A program made the translations under genes and the position numbers. Below the pieces are notes generated by a model that was given only the letters and a program-made list of their open reading frames with translations, made no database searches and was not told the DNA's origin. This document shows, piece after piece, positions 7,527 through 13,985 of a stretch of DNA of 29,176 nucleotides. Origin of the DNA: Parvibaculum sp049651025 (GTDB lineage: Bacteria; Pseudomonadota; Alphaproteobacteria; Parvibaculales; Parvibaculaceae); assembly GCF_049651025.1 (NCBI RefSeq), contig NZ_JBASBH010000052.1:1-29176 (forward strand), in the 5' to 3' direction. How positions within the stretch are numbered: position 1 is the stretch's first letter; each line of letters opens with the position of its first letter.

Positions 7527-7646
7527 GCGTAACCATGAGTTACGTGCCGCCTCGTCTTTATGCCGGGGTGACAGCGATAGGTTGTGGCCCGGTGGACGCT
7601 TCCAGCCCTTCCGCGTATACAAAACGCACGTAACTCATGGTTACGC
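7527..7646. repeat. Paired-hairpin element with 21-base inverted arms, between tatC and serS
   Basis: The arms at 7527-7547 and 7626-7646 are perfect 21-base reverse complements of each other, 78 bases apart. Each arm is also an internal palindrome: CGTAAC-CATGA-GTTACG on the left (7528-7544) and CGTAAC-TCATG-GTTACG on the right (7629-7645). The element fills most of the tatC-serS gap (7512-7691). As RNA it could form either one long 21-pair stem or two small hairpins. Possibilities are a REP- or MITE-like extragenic element, a terminator for tatC, or a serS leader switch. The sequence alone does not choose between them. Confidence 0.75.
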
Positions 7647-7691
7647 GCGGGATTCGCGCGGGCCGCGAATATCCAATCCGCGACGGATCAT

Positions 7692-8996
7692 ATGCACGAC
7701 ATAAAAATCATCCGCGACGACCCCGAGGCTTTCGACAAGGGACTCGCCAAGCGCGGCCTTGCGGCGCAGTCGGCGCGCCTCATTGAGATCGACGAGCGCC
7801 GCCGCAAGGTGATCGTGTCGCTGCAGGATATGCAGCAGAAGCGCAATGACGCCTCGAAGCAGATCGGCGCCGCGATAGCCAAGAAGGACGATGCACTCGC
7901 CCAGACACTGATGGACGAAGTCTCGAACCTCAAAGGCGCGATCCAGCAGGGCGAGGAAGACGAGCGTCGGCTGACCGCAGAGCTGGAAACGGAACTGGCC
8001 GCGATCCCGAACATTCCTTTCGACGATACCCCGGTCGGCGCGGATGAAACGGGCAATGTCGAGCATCACCGGCATGGAACGCCCCGCGCGCTGAACTTCG
8101 CGGCGAAGGAGCATTTCGATCTCGGCGAGGCGCTGGGCCTCATGGATTTCGAAACGGCGGCCAAACTCTCCGGTTCGCGCTTCGTCGTACTGAAGGGGCA
8201 GCTTGCCCGCCTCGAACGCGCCATTGCGAGCTTCATGCTCGACCTGCATACCGGCGAGTTCGGCTATGAGGAAGTCTCGCCGCCGCTGCTCGTCAAAGAT
8301 CATGTGATGTTCGGCACGGCGCAATTGCCGAAATTTGCCGACGACCAGTTTGCGGTCTTCAAGGGCCAGAGCCGGGACGATCAGGACAGGTTCTGGCTGA
8401 TCCCGACGGCCGAGGTCTCGCTGACCAACCTCGTGCGCGAAAGCATCCTGTCGGAAGAGGAACTGCCCAAGCGCATGACGGCCTATACGCCATGCTTCCG
8501 CGCGGAAGCGGGATCGGCAGGCCGCGATACGCGCGGGCTGATCCGCATGCATCAATTCGCAAAGGTCGAGCTTGTCTCTGTGACCGCGCCGGAAAAGGCG
8601 ATCGAGGAACATGAGCGCATGCTTGCCTGCGCCGAGGAAGTGCTGAAGCGGCTCGACCTGCATTACCGCGTGATGACGCTCTGCACCGGCGATATGGGAT
8701 TTTCGGCGCGGAAGACTTACGATATCGAAGTCTGGCTGCCGGGGCAGAACGCGTTTCGCGAAATCTCGTCCTGCTCGGTCTGCGGCGATTTTCAGGCGCG
8801 GCGCATGCAGGCGCGCTACAAGCCTGCAGGCTCGAAGAACACGCGCTTCGTGCACACGCTCAATGGCTCGGGCCTCGCGGTCGGCCGCACCATGGTCGCC
8901 ATTCTTGAAAACTACCAGCAGGCGGATGGCTCGATCGCCATTCCTGAAGTGCTAAAGCCCTATATGGGCGGACAGGACACTATCGCTCATGGCTAA
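7692..8996 (+). CDS. serS: Seryl-tRNA synthetase
   Basis: Class II synthetase that charges tRNA-Ser and tRNA-Sec. The 434-residue product starts MHDIKIIRDDPEAFDKGLAK, the family N-terminus, followed by a long antiparallel coiled coil (about 30-110) that binds the tRNA long arm. The catalytic domain has motif 2 (FRAEAGSAGRDTRGLIRMHQ) and motif 3 (GSGLAVGRTMVAILENY). The ATG at 7692 is chosen because an upstream in-frame start at 7584 would add 36 residues that match no SerRS and would translate through the right arm of the inverted repeat. The stop lies inside surE: the two genes overlap by eight bases. No T-box is present, as expected for this phylum. Confidence 0.96.
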   Translation: MHDIKIIRDDPEAFDKGLAKRGLAAQSARLIEIDERRRKVIVSLQDMQQKRNDASKQIGAAIAKKDDALAQTLMDEVSNLKGAIQQGEEDERRLTAELETELAAIPNIPFDDTPVGADETGNVEHHRHGTPRALNFAAKEHFDLGEALGLMDFETAAKLSGSRFVVLKGQLARLERAIASFMLDLHTGEFGYEEVSPPLLVKDHVMFGTAQLPKFADDQFAVFKGQSRDDQDRFWLIPTAEVSLTNLVRESILSEEELPKRMTAYTPCFRAEAGSAGRDTRGLIRMHQFAKVELVSVTAPEKAIEEHERMLACAEEVLKRLDLHYRVMTLCTGDMGFSARKTYDIEVWLPGQNAFREISSCSVCGDFQARRMQARYKPAGSKNTRFVHTLNGSGLAVGRTMVAILENYQQADGSIAIPEVLKPYMGGQDTIAHG

Positions 8997-9798
8997 GTCG
9001 CCCACCCAGGATAAAGCGAAGAAAACGGGCTTGCGTATTCTCGTCACCAACGATGACGGCATTCACGCGCCGGGTCTGGCGGCGCTGACGCGCATCGCGC
9101 AGAAGATTTCAAACGATGTGTGGGTCGCCGCACCGGAAGAAGAGCAGAGCGGCTCGGCACATTCGCTGTCGCTGTCCAATCCGATCCGCGTGCGAAAGCT
9201 CGGCCCCCGCAAATTCGCGGTGAAGGGCACGCCGTCCGATTGCGTGCTGATGGCGGTGCGCCACATCATCACGGACAAGGAACCGGACCTCGTTCTCTCA
9301 GGCATCAATCGCGGCCAGAACGTCGCCGATGACGTGACCTATTCGGGCACCATCGCAGCGGCGATGGAAGGCACGCAGCTTGGCATTCCCTCCATCGCGC
9401 TGAGCCAGGCTTTCGGTTTTGGCGAAAGCCGCCTCGTCAAATGGTCCACGGCGGAGCATTTCGCGCCGGGCATCATCCGCAAGCTTCTCGCGGCAGGCTG
9501 GCCGAAAGAAGTGCTGATCAACATCAACTTTCCCGATGTGCTGCCGGGCAAGGTCAAGGGCATCGAAGTCACGTCGCAGGGCAAGCGCGACCAGTCGCTG
9601 GTGCGCGTGGAAGAGCGCATCGACGCGCGCGCAACGCCTTACTACTGGCTGGGCTTTGACCGCATTCCAAGCAACCCGCCCAAGGGGACGGATTTGCGCG
9701 CCATATATGATGGCTATATTTCGGTGAGCCCGCTCCACATGAACCTCACCCATAAACAGACGCGCGCCGAGCTGGTGGCCGCGTTGGGGAAGGCATAG
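8989..9798 (+). CDS. surE: 5'-nucleotidase/stationary-phase survival protein SurE
   Basis: Metal-dependent nucleoside monophosphate phosphatase. The 269-residue product shows the SurE metal site TNDDGIHAPG near 20-29, the conserved GTPSDCV and the signature SGINRGQNVADDVTYSGTIA. The N-terminus has about 15 extra polar Lys-rich residues (MAKSPTQDKAKKTG) before the first strand. The start at 8989 lies inside the end of serS and is the only good ATG. It is followed seven bases later by pcm, the pairing known from many proteobacteria where both genes are linked to stationary-phase protein and nucleotide maintenance. Confidence 0.96.
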   Translation: MAKSPTQDKAKKTGLRILVTNDDGIHAPGLAALTRIAQKISNDVWVAAPEEEQSGSAHSLSLSNPIRVRKLGPRKFAVKGTPSDCVLMAVRHIITDKEPDLVLSGINRGQNVADDVTYSGTIAAAMEGTQLGIPSIALSQAFGFGESRLVKWSTAEHFAPGIIRKLLAAGWPKEVLININFPDVLPGKVKGIEVTSQGKRDQSLVRVEERIDARATPYYWLGFDRIPSNPPKGTDLRAIYDGYISVSPLHMNLTHKQTRAELVAALGKA

Positions 9799-9805
9799 AC
9801 GCGCC

Positions 9806-10498
9806 ATGAACGGCCAACCGCCAAGGGATGAGCCTGAAGACAAGCCCATGGATGCTATTGAGCAGGGCAAGATCGAGCTCATCATGGCATTGCGCAGGCA
9901 GGGCATTCGCGACAAGCGCGTGCTGTCGGCGCTTGAACGCATTCCGCGCGAGATTTTCATCAACGCATCGTTTCGCAAGCAGGCCTACGAGGACCACGCG
10001 CTGCCCATCGAATGCGGCCAGACGATCAGCCAGCCTTTTGTCGTCGCCTATATGACAGAGCAATTGCAGCTCGGCGACCGGATGAAGGTGCTCGAAGTGG
10101 GCACGGGGTCGGGCTATCAGGCCGCCGTGCTGTCGAAGCTCTGCCGTCGCGTCTATACGATCGAGCGTTATCGCACGCTGCTGAAAGACGCGCTGAAGCG
10201 CTTCGAGGAACTGCGCCTCCACAACATCACGGCCAAGGTCGGCGATGGCGCGGAAGGCTGGCCCGAGCAGGCGCCCTTCGACCGAATCATTGTGACGGCG
10301 GCCGCAACCTCCGTGCCGCAAAAGCTGGTCGAGCAATTGAAGCCGGGCGGCATCATGATCGTGCCGGTGGGCATCGCAGGCGGGCGAGGCGACCAGAACC
10401 TTGTGCGGATCGAACGAACAGGGGAAGGTGTGAAACGCGAAGAGCTCATGCCCGTCCGATTCGTCCCGCTGGTCGAGGGTGTGGCGAAGGAATCCTGA
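9806..10498 (+). CDS. pcm: Protein-L-isoaspartate O-methyltransferase
   Basis: Repairs spontaneously formed L-isoaspartyl residues by S-adenosylmethionine-dependent methylation. The 230-residue product has the family's N-terminal segment (RDKRVLSALERIPREIFI), the substrate-site loop GQTISQPFVVAYMTEQL, AdoMet motif I VLEVGTGSGYQAAVLSKL, and a later strand FDRIIVTAAATSVPQKLVEQ with the conserved post-motif region. The first 20 residues are polar and less conserved, so a start at the internal ATG around 9848 (MDAIEQGKIEL) is possible; the upstream ATG fits the short spacing from surE. Part of the surE-pcm-LytM lipoprotein unit. Confidence 0.95.
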   Translation: MNGQPPRDEPEDKPMDAIEQGKIELIMALRRQGIRDKRVLSALERIPREIFINASFRKQAYEDHALPIECGQTISQPFVVAYMTEQLQLGDRMKVLEVGTGSGYQAAVLSKLCRRVYTIERYRTLLKDALKRFEELRLHNITAKVGDGAEGWPEQAPFDRIIVTAAATSVPQKLVEQLKPGGIMIVPVGIAGGRGDQNLVRIERTGEGVKREELMPVRFVPLVEGVAKES

Positions 10499-10531
10499 CG
10501 GCCTTTCGAGGCGAGGGGCGGAGAGCCGGCG

Positions 10532-11518
10532 ATGCGTCAGCAAGTAGCAGTCAAGACCATACGGTTCAGCGCCTGTGCCGCGCTGCTGCTGATGCTTGCC
10601 GGTTGCGCGACGAACAACTGGTGGGATGAAGACAATTCGCAACGTCGCGACCGCTATGTCGAGACGACGCCCATGCCCGCGCCGGATCGCAGCGGCGGCA
10701 GCTATGTCGTCAGGCCGGGAGAGACGCTCTACCGGATCTCGCGCGAGAAAAATATTCCGATCCGCTCGCTGATCGAGGCGAACAATCTGCAGCCGCCTTA
10801 TGCATTGCGGGCGGGCCAGCGGCTCGTCATTCCGACCGCGCGCTTTCATGTCGTGCAGCGCGGCGACACGGTCTACAGCATTTCGCGCACCTATGGCGTC
10901 GACATGGCGACGCTGACCAGTACCAATCACGTGCCGCCGCCATACAGGATCAAGGTTGGGCAGCGGCTGCAACTTCCCTCAAAGGTCAATACGCAGGTCG
11001 CATCGGCGGATGAAGGCCCGGGCCAGCGCGGCGTTCCGGTCAGCCGTCCCTCGACGGGCTATACGACGACGACCACGACGACGACGACACCGCCACCTGT
11101 GTCGCAGGCAAAAGACCCGCTGCCCGCGCCGCCGACGCCCTCGGGTGATTTCGTCTGGCCCGCACAGGGCAAGATTCTGTCGTCCTTCGGCGCGAAGGAA
11201 AATGGTCTGCATAATGACGGCGTCAATATCGCCGTGCCGAGCGGAACGCCCGTCAAGGCGGCGCAAAGCGGTGTTGTCGCCTATGCGGGCAACGAGTTGA
11301 AGGGTTACGGTAATCTGCTGCTGGTGCGCCATGCCAATGGCTGGATGACGGCCTATGCGCATAACAGCAAGCTGCTGGTAAAGCGCGGTGACACGGTCAC
11401 GCGCGGGCAAACGATCTCTCTTGCGGGCAATACGGGCAGCGTGACCTCGCCACAGGTTCACTTCGAGGTGCGCAAGGGTGCGAAGGCCGTCGACCCGCGC
11501 AGTGTTATCGGCAGTTAG
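10532..11518 (+). CDS. LysM/LytM (M23) lipoprotein, NlpD/DipM-like, degenerate active site
   Basis: A 328-residue predicted outer-membrane lipoprotein: signal peptide with lipobox LAGC (Cys25), LysM domains at about 57-101 and 104-149, a linker with nine consecutive threonines (about 178-186), and a C-terminal M23/LytM domain at about 220-325. The zinc ligands are mostly lost: the H-x-G-x-D motif reads N-D-G-V-N (228-232) and the H-x-H motif reads Q-V-H (308-310). E. coli NlpD is degenerate in the same places and activates an N-acetylmuramoyl amidase rather than cutting peptidoglycan; Caulobacter DipM is another example. The position just after surE-pcm matches the E. coli surE-pcm-nlpD order. 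The likely role is regulation of septal wall hydrolysis. The gene for the deacetylase-like protein follows after nine bases. Confidence 0.9.
   Translation: MRQQVAVKTIRFSACAALLLMLAGCATNNWWDEDNSQRRDRYVETTPMPAPDRSGGSYVVRPGETLYRISREKNIPIRSLIEANNLQPPYALRAGQRLVIPTARFHVVQRGDTVYSISRTYGVDMATLTSTNHVPPPYRIKVGQRLQLPSKVNTQVASADEGPGQRGVPVSRPSTGYTTTTTTTTTPPPVSQAKDPLPAPPTPSGDFVWPAQGKILSSFGAKENGLHNDGVNIAVPSGTPVKAAQSGVVAYAGNELKGYGNLLLVRHANGWMTAYAHNSKLLVKRGDTVTRGQTISLAGNTGSVTSPQVHFEVRKGAKAVDPRSVIGS
11063..11089 (+). repeat. ACG trinucleotide repeat coding a polythreonine linker
   Basis: Nine consecutive Thr codons, seven of them ACG (ACG x3, ACC, ACG x4, ACA), lie between the LysM and LytM domains of the lipoprotein gene. 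Loss or gain of units keeps the frame, so the tract can vary linker length without inactivating the protein. Confidence 0.85.
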
Positions 11519-11527
11519 GGCGCTTCC

Positions 11528-12499
11528 ATGTGCGTGGTCTACAAGGTCCGCGCGTCACGGCGCGATGCTCTGAAGTTGACGGCAGGCGCCGCCATGCTCG
11601 GCGCATTGGGCGCGGCGGGTGCCGCTTCAGCATCGACACGCGGCTTTGGCGAATATCGCGTGACGTTCGAGCCTGTGCGCGCCGAGGATGGGCGACGCCT
11701 CTTCGCCATTCGCCGCTTCACTTTCGGCGGTGAGCGATTGGCGCTGACCGTCGAGCCGACGACGCTCACAACGATGATCCGGTCCGAGGCATGGCTGGAA
11801 GCCGACAAGCGTCCGTGGGCAGATCAGTCTGCGACGCCTTATCTCTCCGCATTGCATTCGCTGACGAACCAGCCATCGCCGACTGAAAATGCCGGGCTGC
11901 GTCATGCGCGCGGCGCGACGGATGGATATTTCCTGACCGTCGATATGTGCCCGTCGCGCAAGGCGTTCGAGAGTCGCTTCTTTGCGTCACTGGCGGAGCG
12001 GGCGCGGGGCGAGGGCAGGGCAATGCCAGTCGCCATATCGATCAGCGGATATTGGGCGCTTCAGCATCAGGCGGAATTCACATCGCTGATTGAGCGCCAG
12101 CGGCGAGGCGAGCTCGATATCACCTGGGTCAATCACTCCTATTCACATCGTTATGTGAAAGGGATGCCTGACGCGCAAAACTTCCTGCTGATGCCGCATA
12201 CGGATTTTGAAAGCGAAGTGCTGCGCAACGAACAACTGCTTATCGGCCACGGATTGACGCCATCCGTCTTCTTCCGCTTTCCCGGCCTCGTCTCCGACGA
12301 TTATCTGCTGATGGAATTGCGCAGGCTGAGCCTGTTGCCGCTCGGCGCCGACGCCTGGCTTGCCAAGGGCCGCAACCCAAAGCCCGGGAGCATCGTGCTG
12401 GTGCATGGCAACGGCAACGAGCCTGCGGGTATTAGCGACGTCCGAAAATATGTCGCCGATCCTCGCGTGACATGGCGCGGGCTCAACGCGGCCGTCTAG
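11528..12499 (+). CDS. Tat-exported polysaccharide deacetylase-like (NodB fold) protein
   Basis: A 323-residue protein with a twin-arginine signal (SRRDALK at 10-16, then a hydrophobic Ala/Gly/Leu stretch to about 36), so it should be exported folded to the periplasm. Elements of the carbohydrate esterase 4 fold can be read: TVDMCPS at 137-143 in place of TFDDGP, HSYSH at 203-207 (the two metal His), RFPG at 250-253, and a final LVHGNG around 291-296 in place of LxH. The catalytic-base Asp139 is kept but the second, metal-binding Asp is Met, so activity cannot be assumed. Residues 40-130 are extra and unrecognised. The gene starts nine bases after the LytM lipoprotein, suggesting a shared cell-wall context. 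The stop codon shares CTAG with the convergent ATPase gene. GTG at 11532 and similar alternatives are not better. Confidence 0.75.
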   Translation: MCVVYKVRASRRDALKLTAGAAMLGALGAAGAASASTRGFGEYRVTFEPVRAEDGRRLFAIRRFTFGGERLALTVEPTTLTTMIRSEAWLEADKRPWADQSATPYLSALHSLTNQPSPTENAGLRHARGATDGYFLTVDMCPSRKAFESRFFASLAERARGEGRAMPVAISISGYWALQHQAEFTSLIERQRRGELDITWVNHSYSHRYVKGMPDAQNFLLMPHTDFESEVLRNEQLLIGHGLTPSVFFRFPGLVSDDYLLMELRRLSLLPLGADAWLAKGRNPKPGSIVLVHGNGNEPAGISDVRKYVADPRVTWRGLNAAV

Positions 12500-13362
12500 T
12501 CGAGCATCCGCCCGAGCCGTCCGGCATAATCCTGAATGAATTGCCATGCGACGCGGCCGGAGCGGCTTCCGCGCGTCGCCGACCACTCGATCGCTTCGGC
12601 GCGAAGATTTTCGGGATCGGCATCGAGCCCGTAATGGGCGGCATAACCGTCGACCATGCCGAGGAATTCGGCCTGGCTGCAATTATGGAAGCCGAGCCAG
12701 AGGCCGAAACGGTCGGACAGGGACACCTTTTCCTCGATCGCCTCTGAAGGATTGATCGCCGTCGAGCGCTCATTTTCCATCATGTCGCGCGGCATAAGGT
12801 GGCGGCGGTTGGAGGTTGCATAGAAGACGACGTTTTTGGGGCGTCCCTCAATGCCGCCTTCAAGCACGGCTTTCAGCGATTTGTAGCTGGTGTCGTCATG
12901 ATCGAAGGAGAGATCGTCGCAGAAAATCAGCGCGCGCCGCGGCTGACCGCGCAGAAGACCCATAAGGCGCGGAAGGCTTTCAATATCCTCGCGATGGATT
13001 TCGATCAGGATGAGCCGATCAGTGGCGGGCGCGTCCATATTGACCGCCGCGTGAGCCGCCTTGACCAGCGAGCTTTTGCCCATGCCCCGCGCGCCCCAGA
13101 GAAGCGCGTTATTGGCGGGCAAGCCGCGGGCAAAGCGCCTTGTATTGTCGAGAAGAATGTCGCGGACCCGGTCGACGCCTTTCAGGAGCGATAGATCGAC
13201 ACGGGCGACATCCGGCACAGGATCGAGCACGCCGCGCTCCGCATTCCAGGTGAAGGCATCGGCCGCGTCGAGCCCGGCGCTTTGGGCAGGCGGCGGCGCG
13301 AGGCGTTCCAGCGCGGCGGCAATGCGTGTCAGCAGCGGGGCGATCTCGGCATCTTGTCCCAT
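12496..13362 (-). CDS. DUF815-type AAA ATPase
   Basis: A 288-residue P-loop protein with Walker A GARGMGKSS at about 90-98, Walker B-like ALIFCDDLSF at about 144-153, and a conserved later segment VVFYATSNRRHLMPRDMM with a sensor-1-type Asn. This set and length match the DUF815 family, ATPases common in proteobacteria whose exact function is not established. The first 45 residues are a helical, Pro/Ala-rich region. A conserved ERFGLWLGFH-like segment appears as DRFGLWLGFHNCSQAEF near 223-239. Divergent from yajC, with a 218-base shared upstream region, and convergent on the deacetylase-like gene with a four-base overlap. Confidence 0.88.
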   Translation of the reverse strand: MGQDAEIAPLLTRIAAALERLAPPPAQSAGLDAADAFTWNAERGVLDPVPDVARVDLSLLKGVDRVRDILLDNTRRFARGLPANNALLWGARGMGKSSLVKAAHAAVNMDAPATDRLILIEIHREDIESLPRLMGLLRGQPRRALIFCDDLSFDHDDTSYKSLKAVLEGGIEGRPKNVVFYATSNRRHLMPRDMMENERSTAINPSEAIEEKVSLSDRFGLWLGFHNCSQAEFLGMVDGYAAHYGLDADPENLRAEAIEWSATRGSRSGRVAWQFIQDYAGRLGRMLD

Positions 13363-13487
13363 GAAGGCTGTCTCTTGGAATTGGGAGGGCGGGAAGGGCT
13401 CGGGCGGACCCTAACATCGAGGCCCCTTCAAGGAAAATGCCCGCCGACATCTAGAGTTAAGCCTTGCCGCCGTCTTCGCCAAGGCCG

Positions 13488-13516
13488 TTTGCAAAAAGGC
13501 AACCTGCCGTTATAGT
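13488..13516 (+). promoter_or_regulatory. Probable sigma-70-type promoter of yajC-secDF
   Basis: TTTGCA at 13488-13493 and TATAGT at 13511-13516 are separated by exactly 17 bases, a good -35/-10 pair. Transcription would start near 13523, giving about 58 bases of leader before yajC. This is the clearest promoter in the window. Confidence 0.55.
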
Positions 13517-13580
13517 CCGCCCCCAACGCGACGGCGCGCTGGCTGCCCTCGAAGGCCCGGCGCCCCAACTGGAGAAGCAT

Positions 13581-13904
13581 ATGTTTGGTGGCACTGGCGG
13601 CGGCAGCGGCGATTTCCTGATCTCCCTGTTTCCCTTTATCGCACTCTTCGCGATCATGTATTTTCTTGTCTTGCGCCCGCAGCAAAAGCGGCTGAAAGAT
13701 CACCAGAATATGGTGGCGAATGTGCGCCGGGGCGACGTTGTCGTGACCTCGGGCGGCATTATCGGCAAGGTGACCAAGGCCGAAGACGCTGAAGTGCTGG
13801 TCGAAATTGCCGAAGGCGTCAAAATTCGCGTCGTGAAAAGCACGCTGGCTGAAGTGCGTTCCAAGTCGGAACCCGTACCCGCCAACGCGAATACGCCTTC
13901 CTGA
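13581..13904 (+). CDS. yajC: Preprotein translocase auxiliary subunit YajC
   Basis: Small inner-membrane partner of SecD and SecF in the Sec holotranslocon. The 107-residue product starts MFGGTGGGSGDFLISLFPFI, has a single membrane helix (LFPFIALFAIMYFLVLRPQQ) with the YajC hallmark FLVLRPQQKRLKDHQNM, and a cytoplasmic domain with RRGDVVVTSGGIIGKV and a later IRVVKSTLAEV strand. The ATG at 13581 is preferred to upstream in-frame codons because it has a clear Shine-Dalgarno GGAGAAG at 13571-13577 and matches the family N-terminus. An upstream extension to 13464 would run through the predicted promoter. It heads yajC-secD-secF; a hairpin lies in the 81-base gap before secD. Confidence 0.95.
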   Translation: MFGGTGGGSGDFLISLFPFIALFAIMYFLVLRPQQKRLKDHQNMVANVRRGDVVVTSGGIIGKVTKAEDAEVLVEIAEGVKIRVVKSTLAEVRSKSEPVPANANTPS

Positions 13905-13925
13905 GACTTCAAGCCGGACAAGTGA

Positions 13926-13943
13926 AGGCTCGATTGCGAGCCT
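13926..13943 (+). promoter_or_regulatory. Perfect hairpin in the yajC-secD gap
   Basis: AGGCTCG (13926-13932), loop ATTG, CGAGCCT (13937-13943): a seven-base perfect stem with a tetraloop, 22 bases after the yajC stop and 43 before the secD start. There is no T-run. It may act as an attenuator, an RNA-end barrier or simply a spacer. It resembles the tatA-tatB hairpin in position, since both follow the small subunit gene of a translocase. Confidence 0.55.
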
Positions 13944-13985
13944 GACATCCGCGAGACCCGGACATCGGGGGGAACAAGAGCCGTT

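Noticed and set aside
6462..7622. A 386-codon minus-strand frame over tatC
   Set aside because: Antisense shadow; His/Asp/Arg-rich translation, typical of reverse-complemented membrane protein codons.
7584..7691. An N-terminal extension of serS
   Set aside because: The extra 36 residues match no SerRS and pass through the inverted repeat; the family start is at 7692.
7512..7691. A T-box or riboswitch upstream of serS
   Set aside because: No T-box sequence or specifier loop is visible, and T-boxes are not expected in alphaproteobacteria; the structure is a simple inverted repeat.
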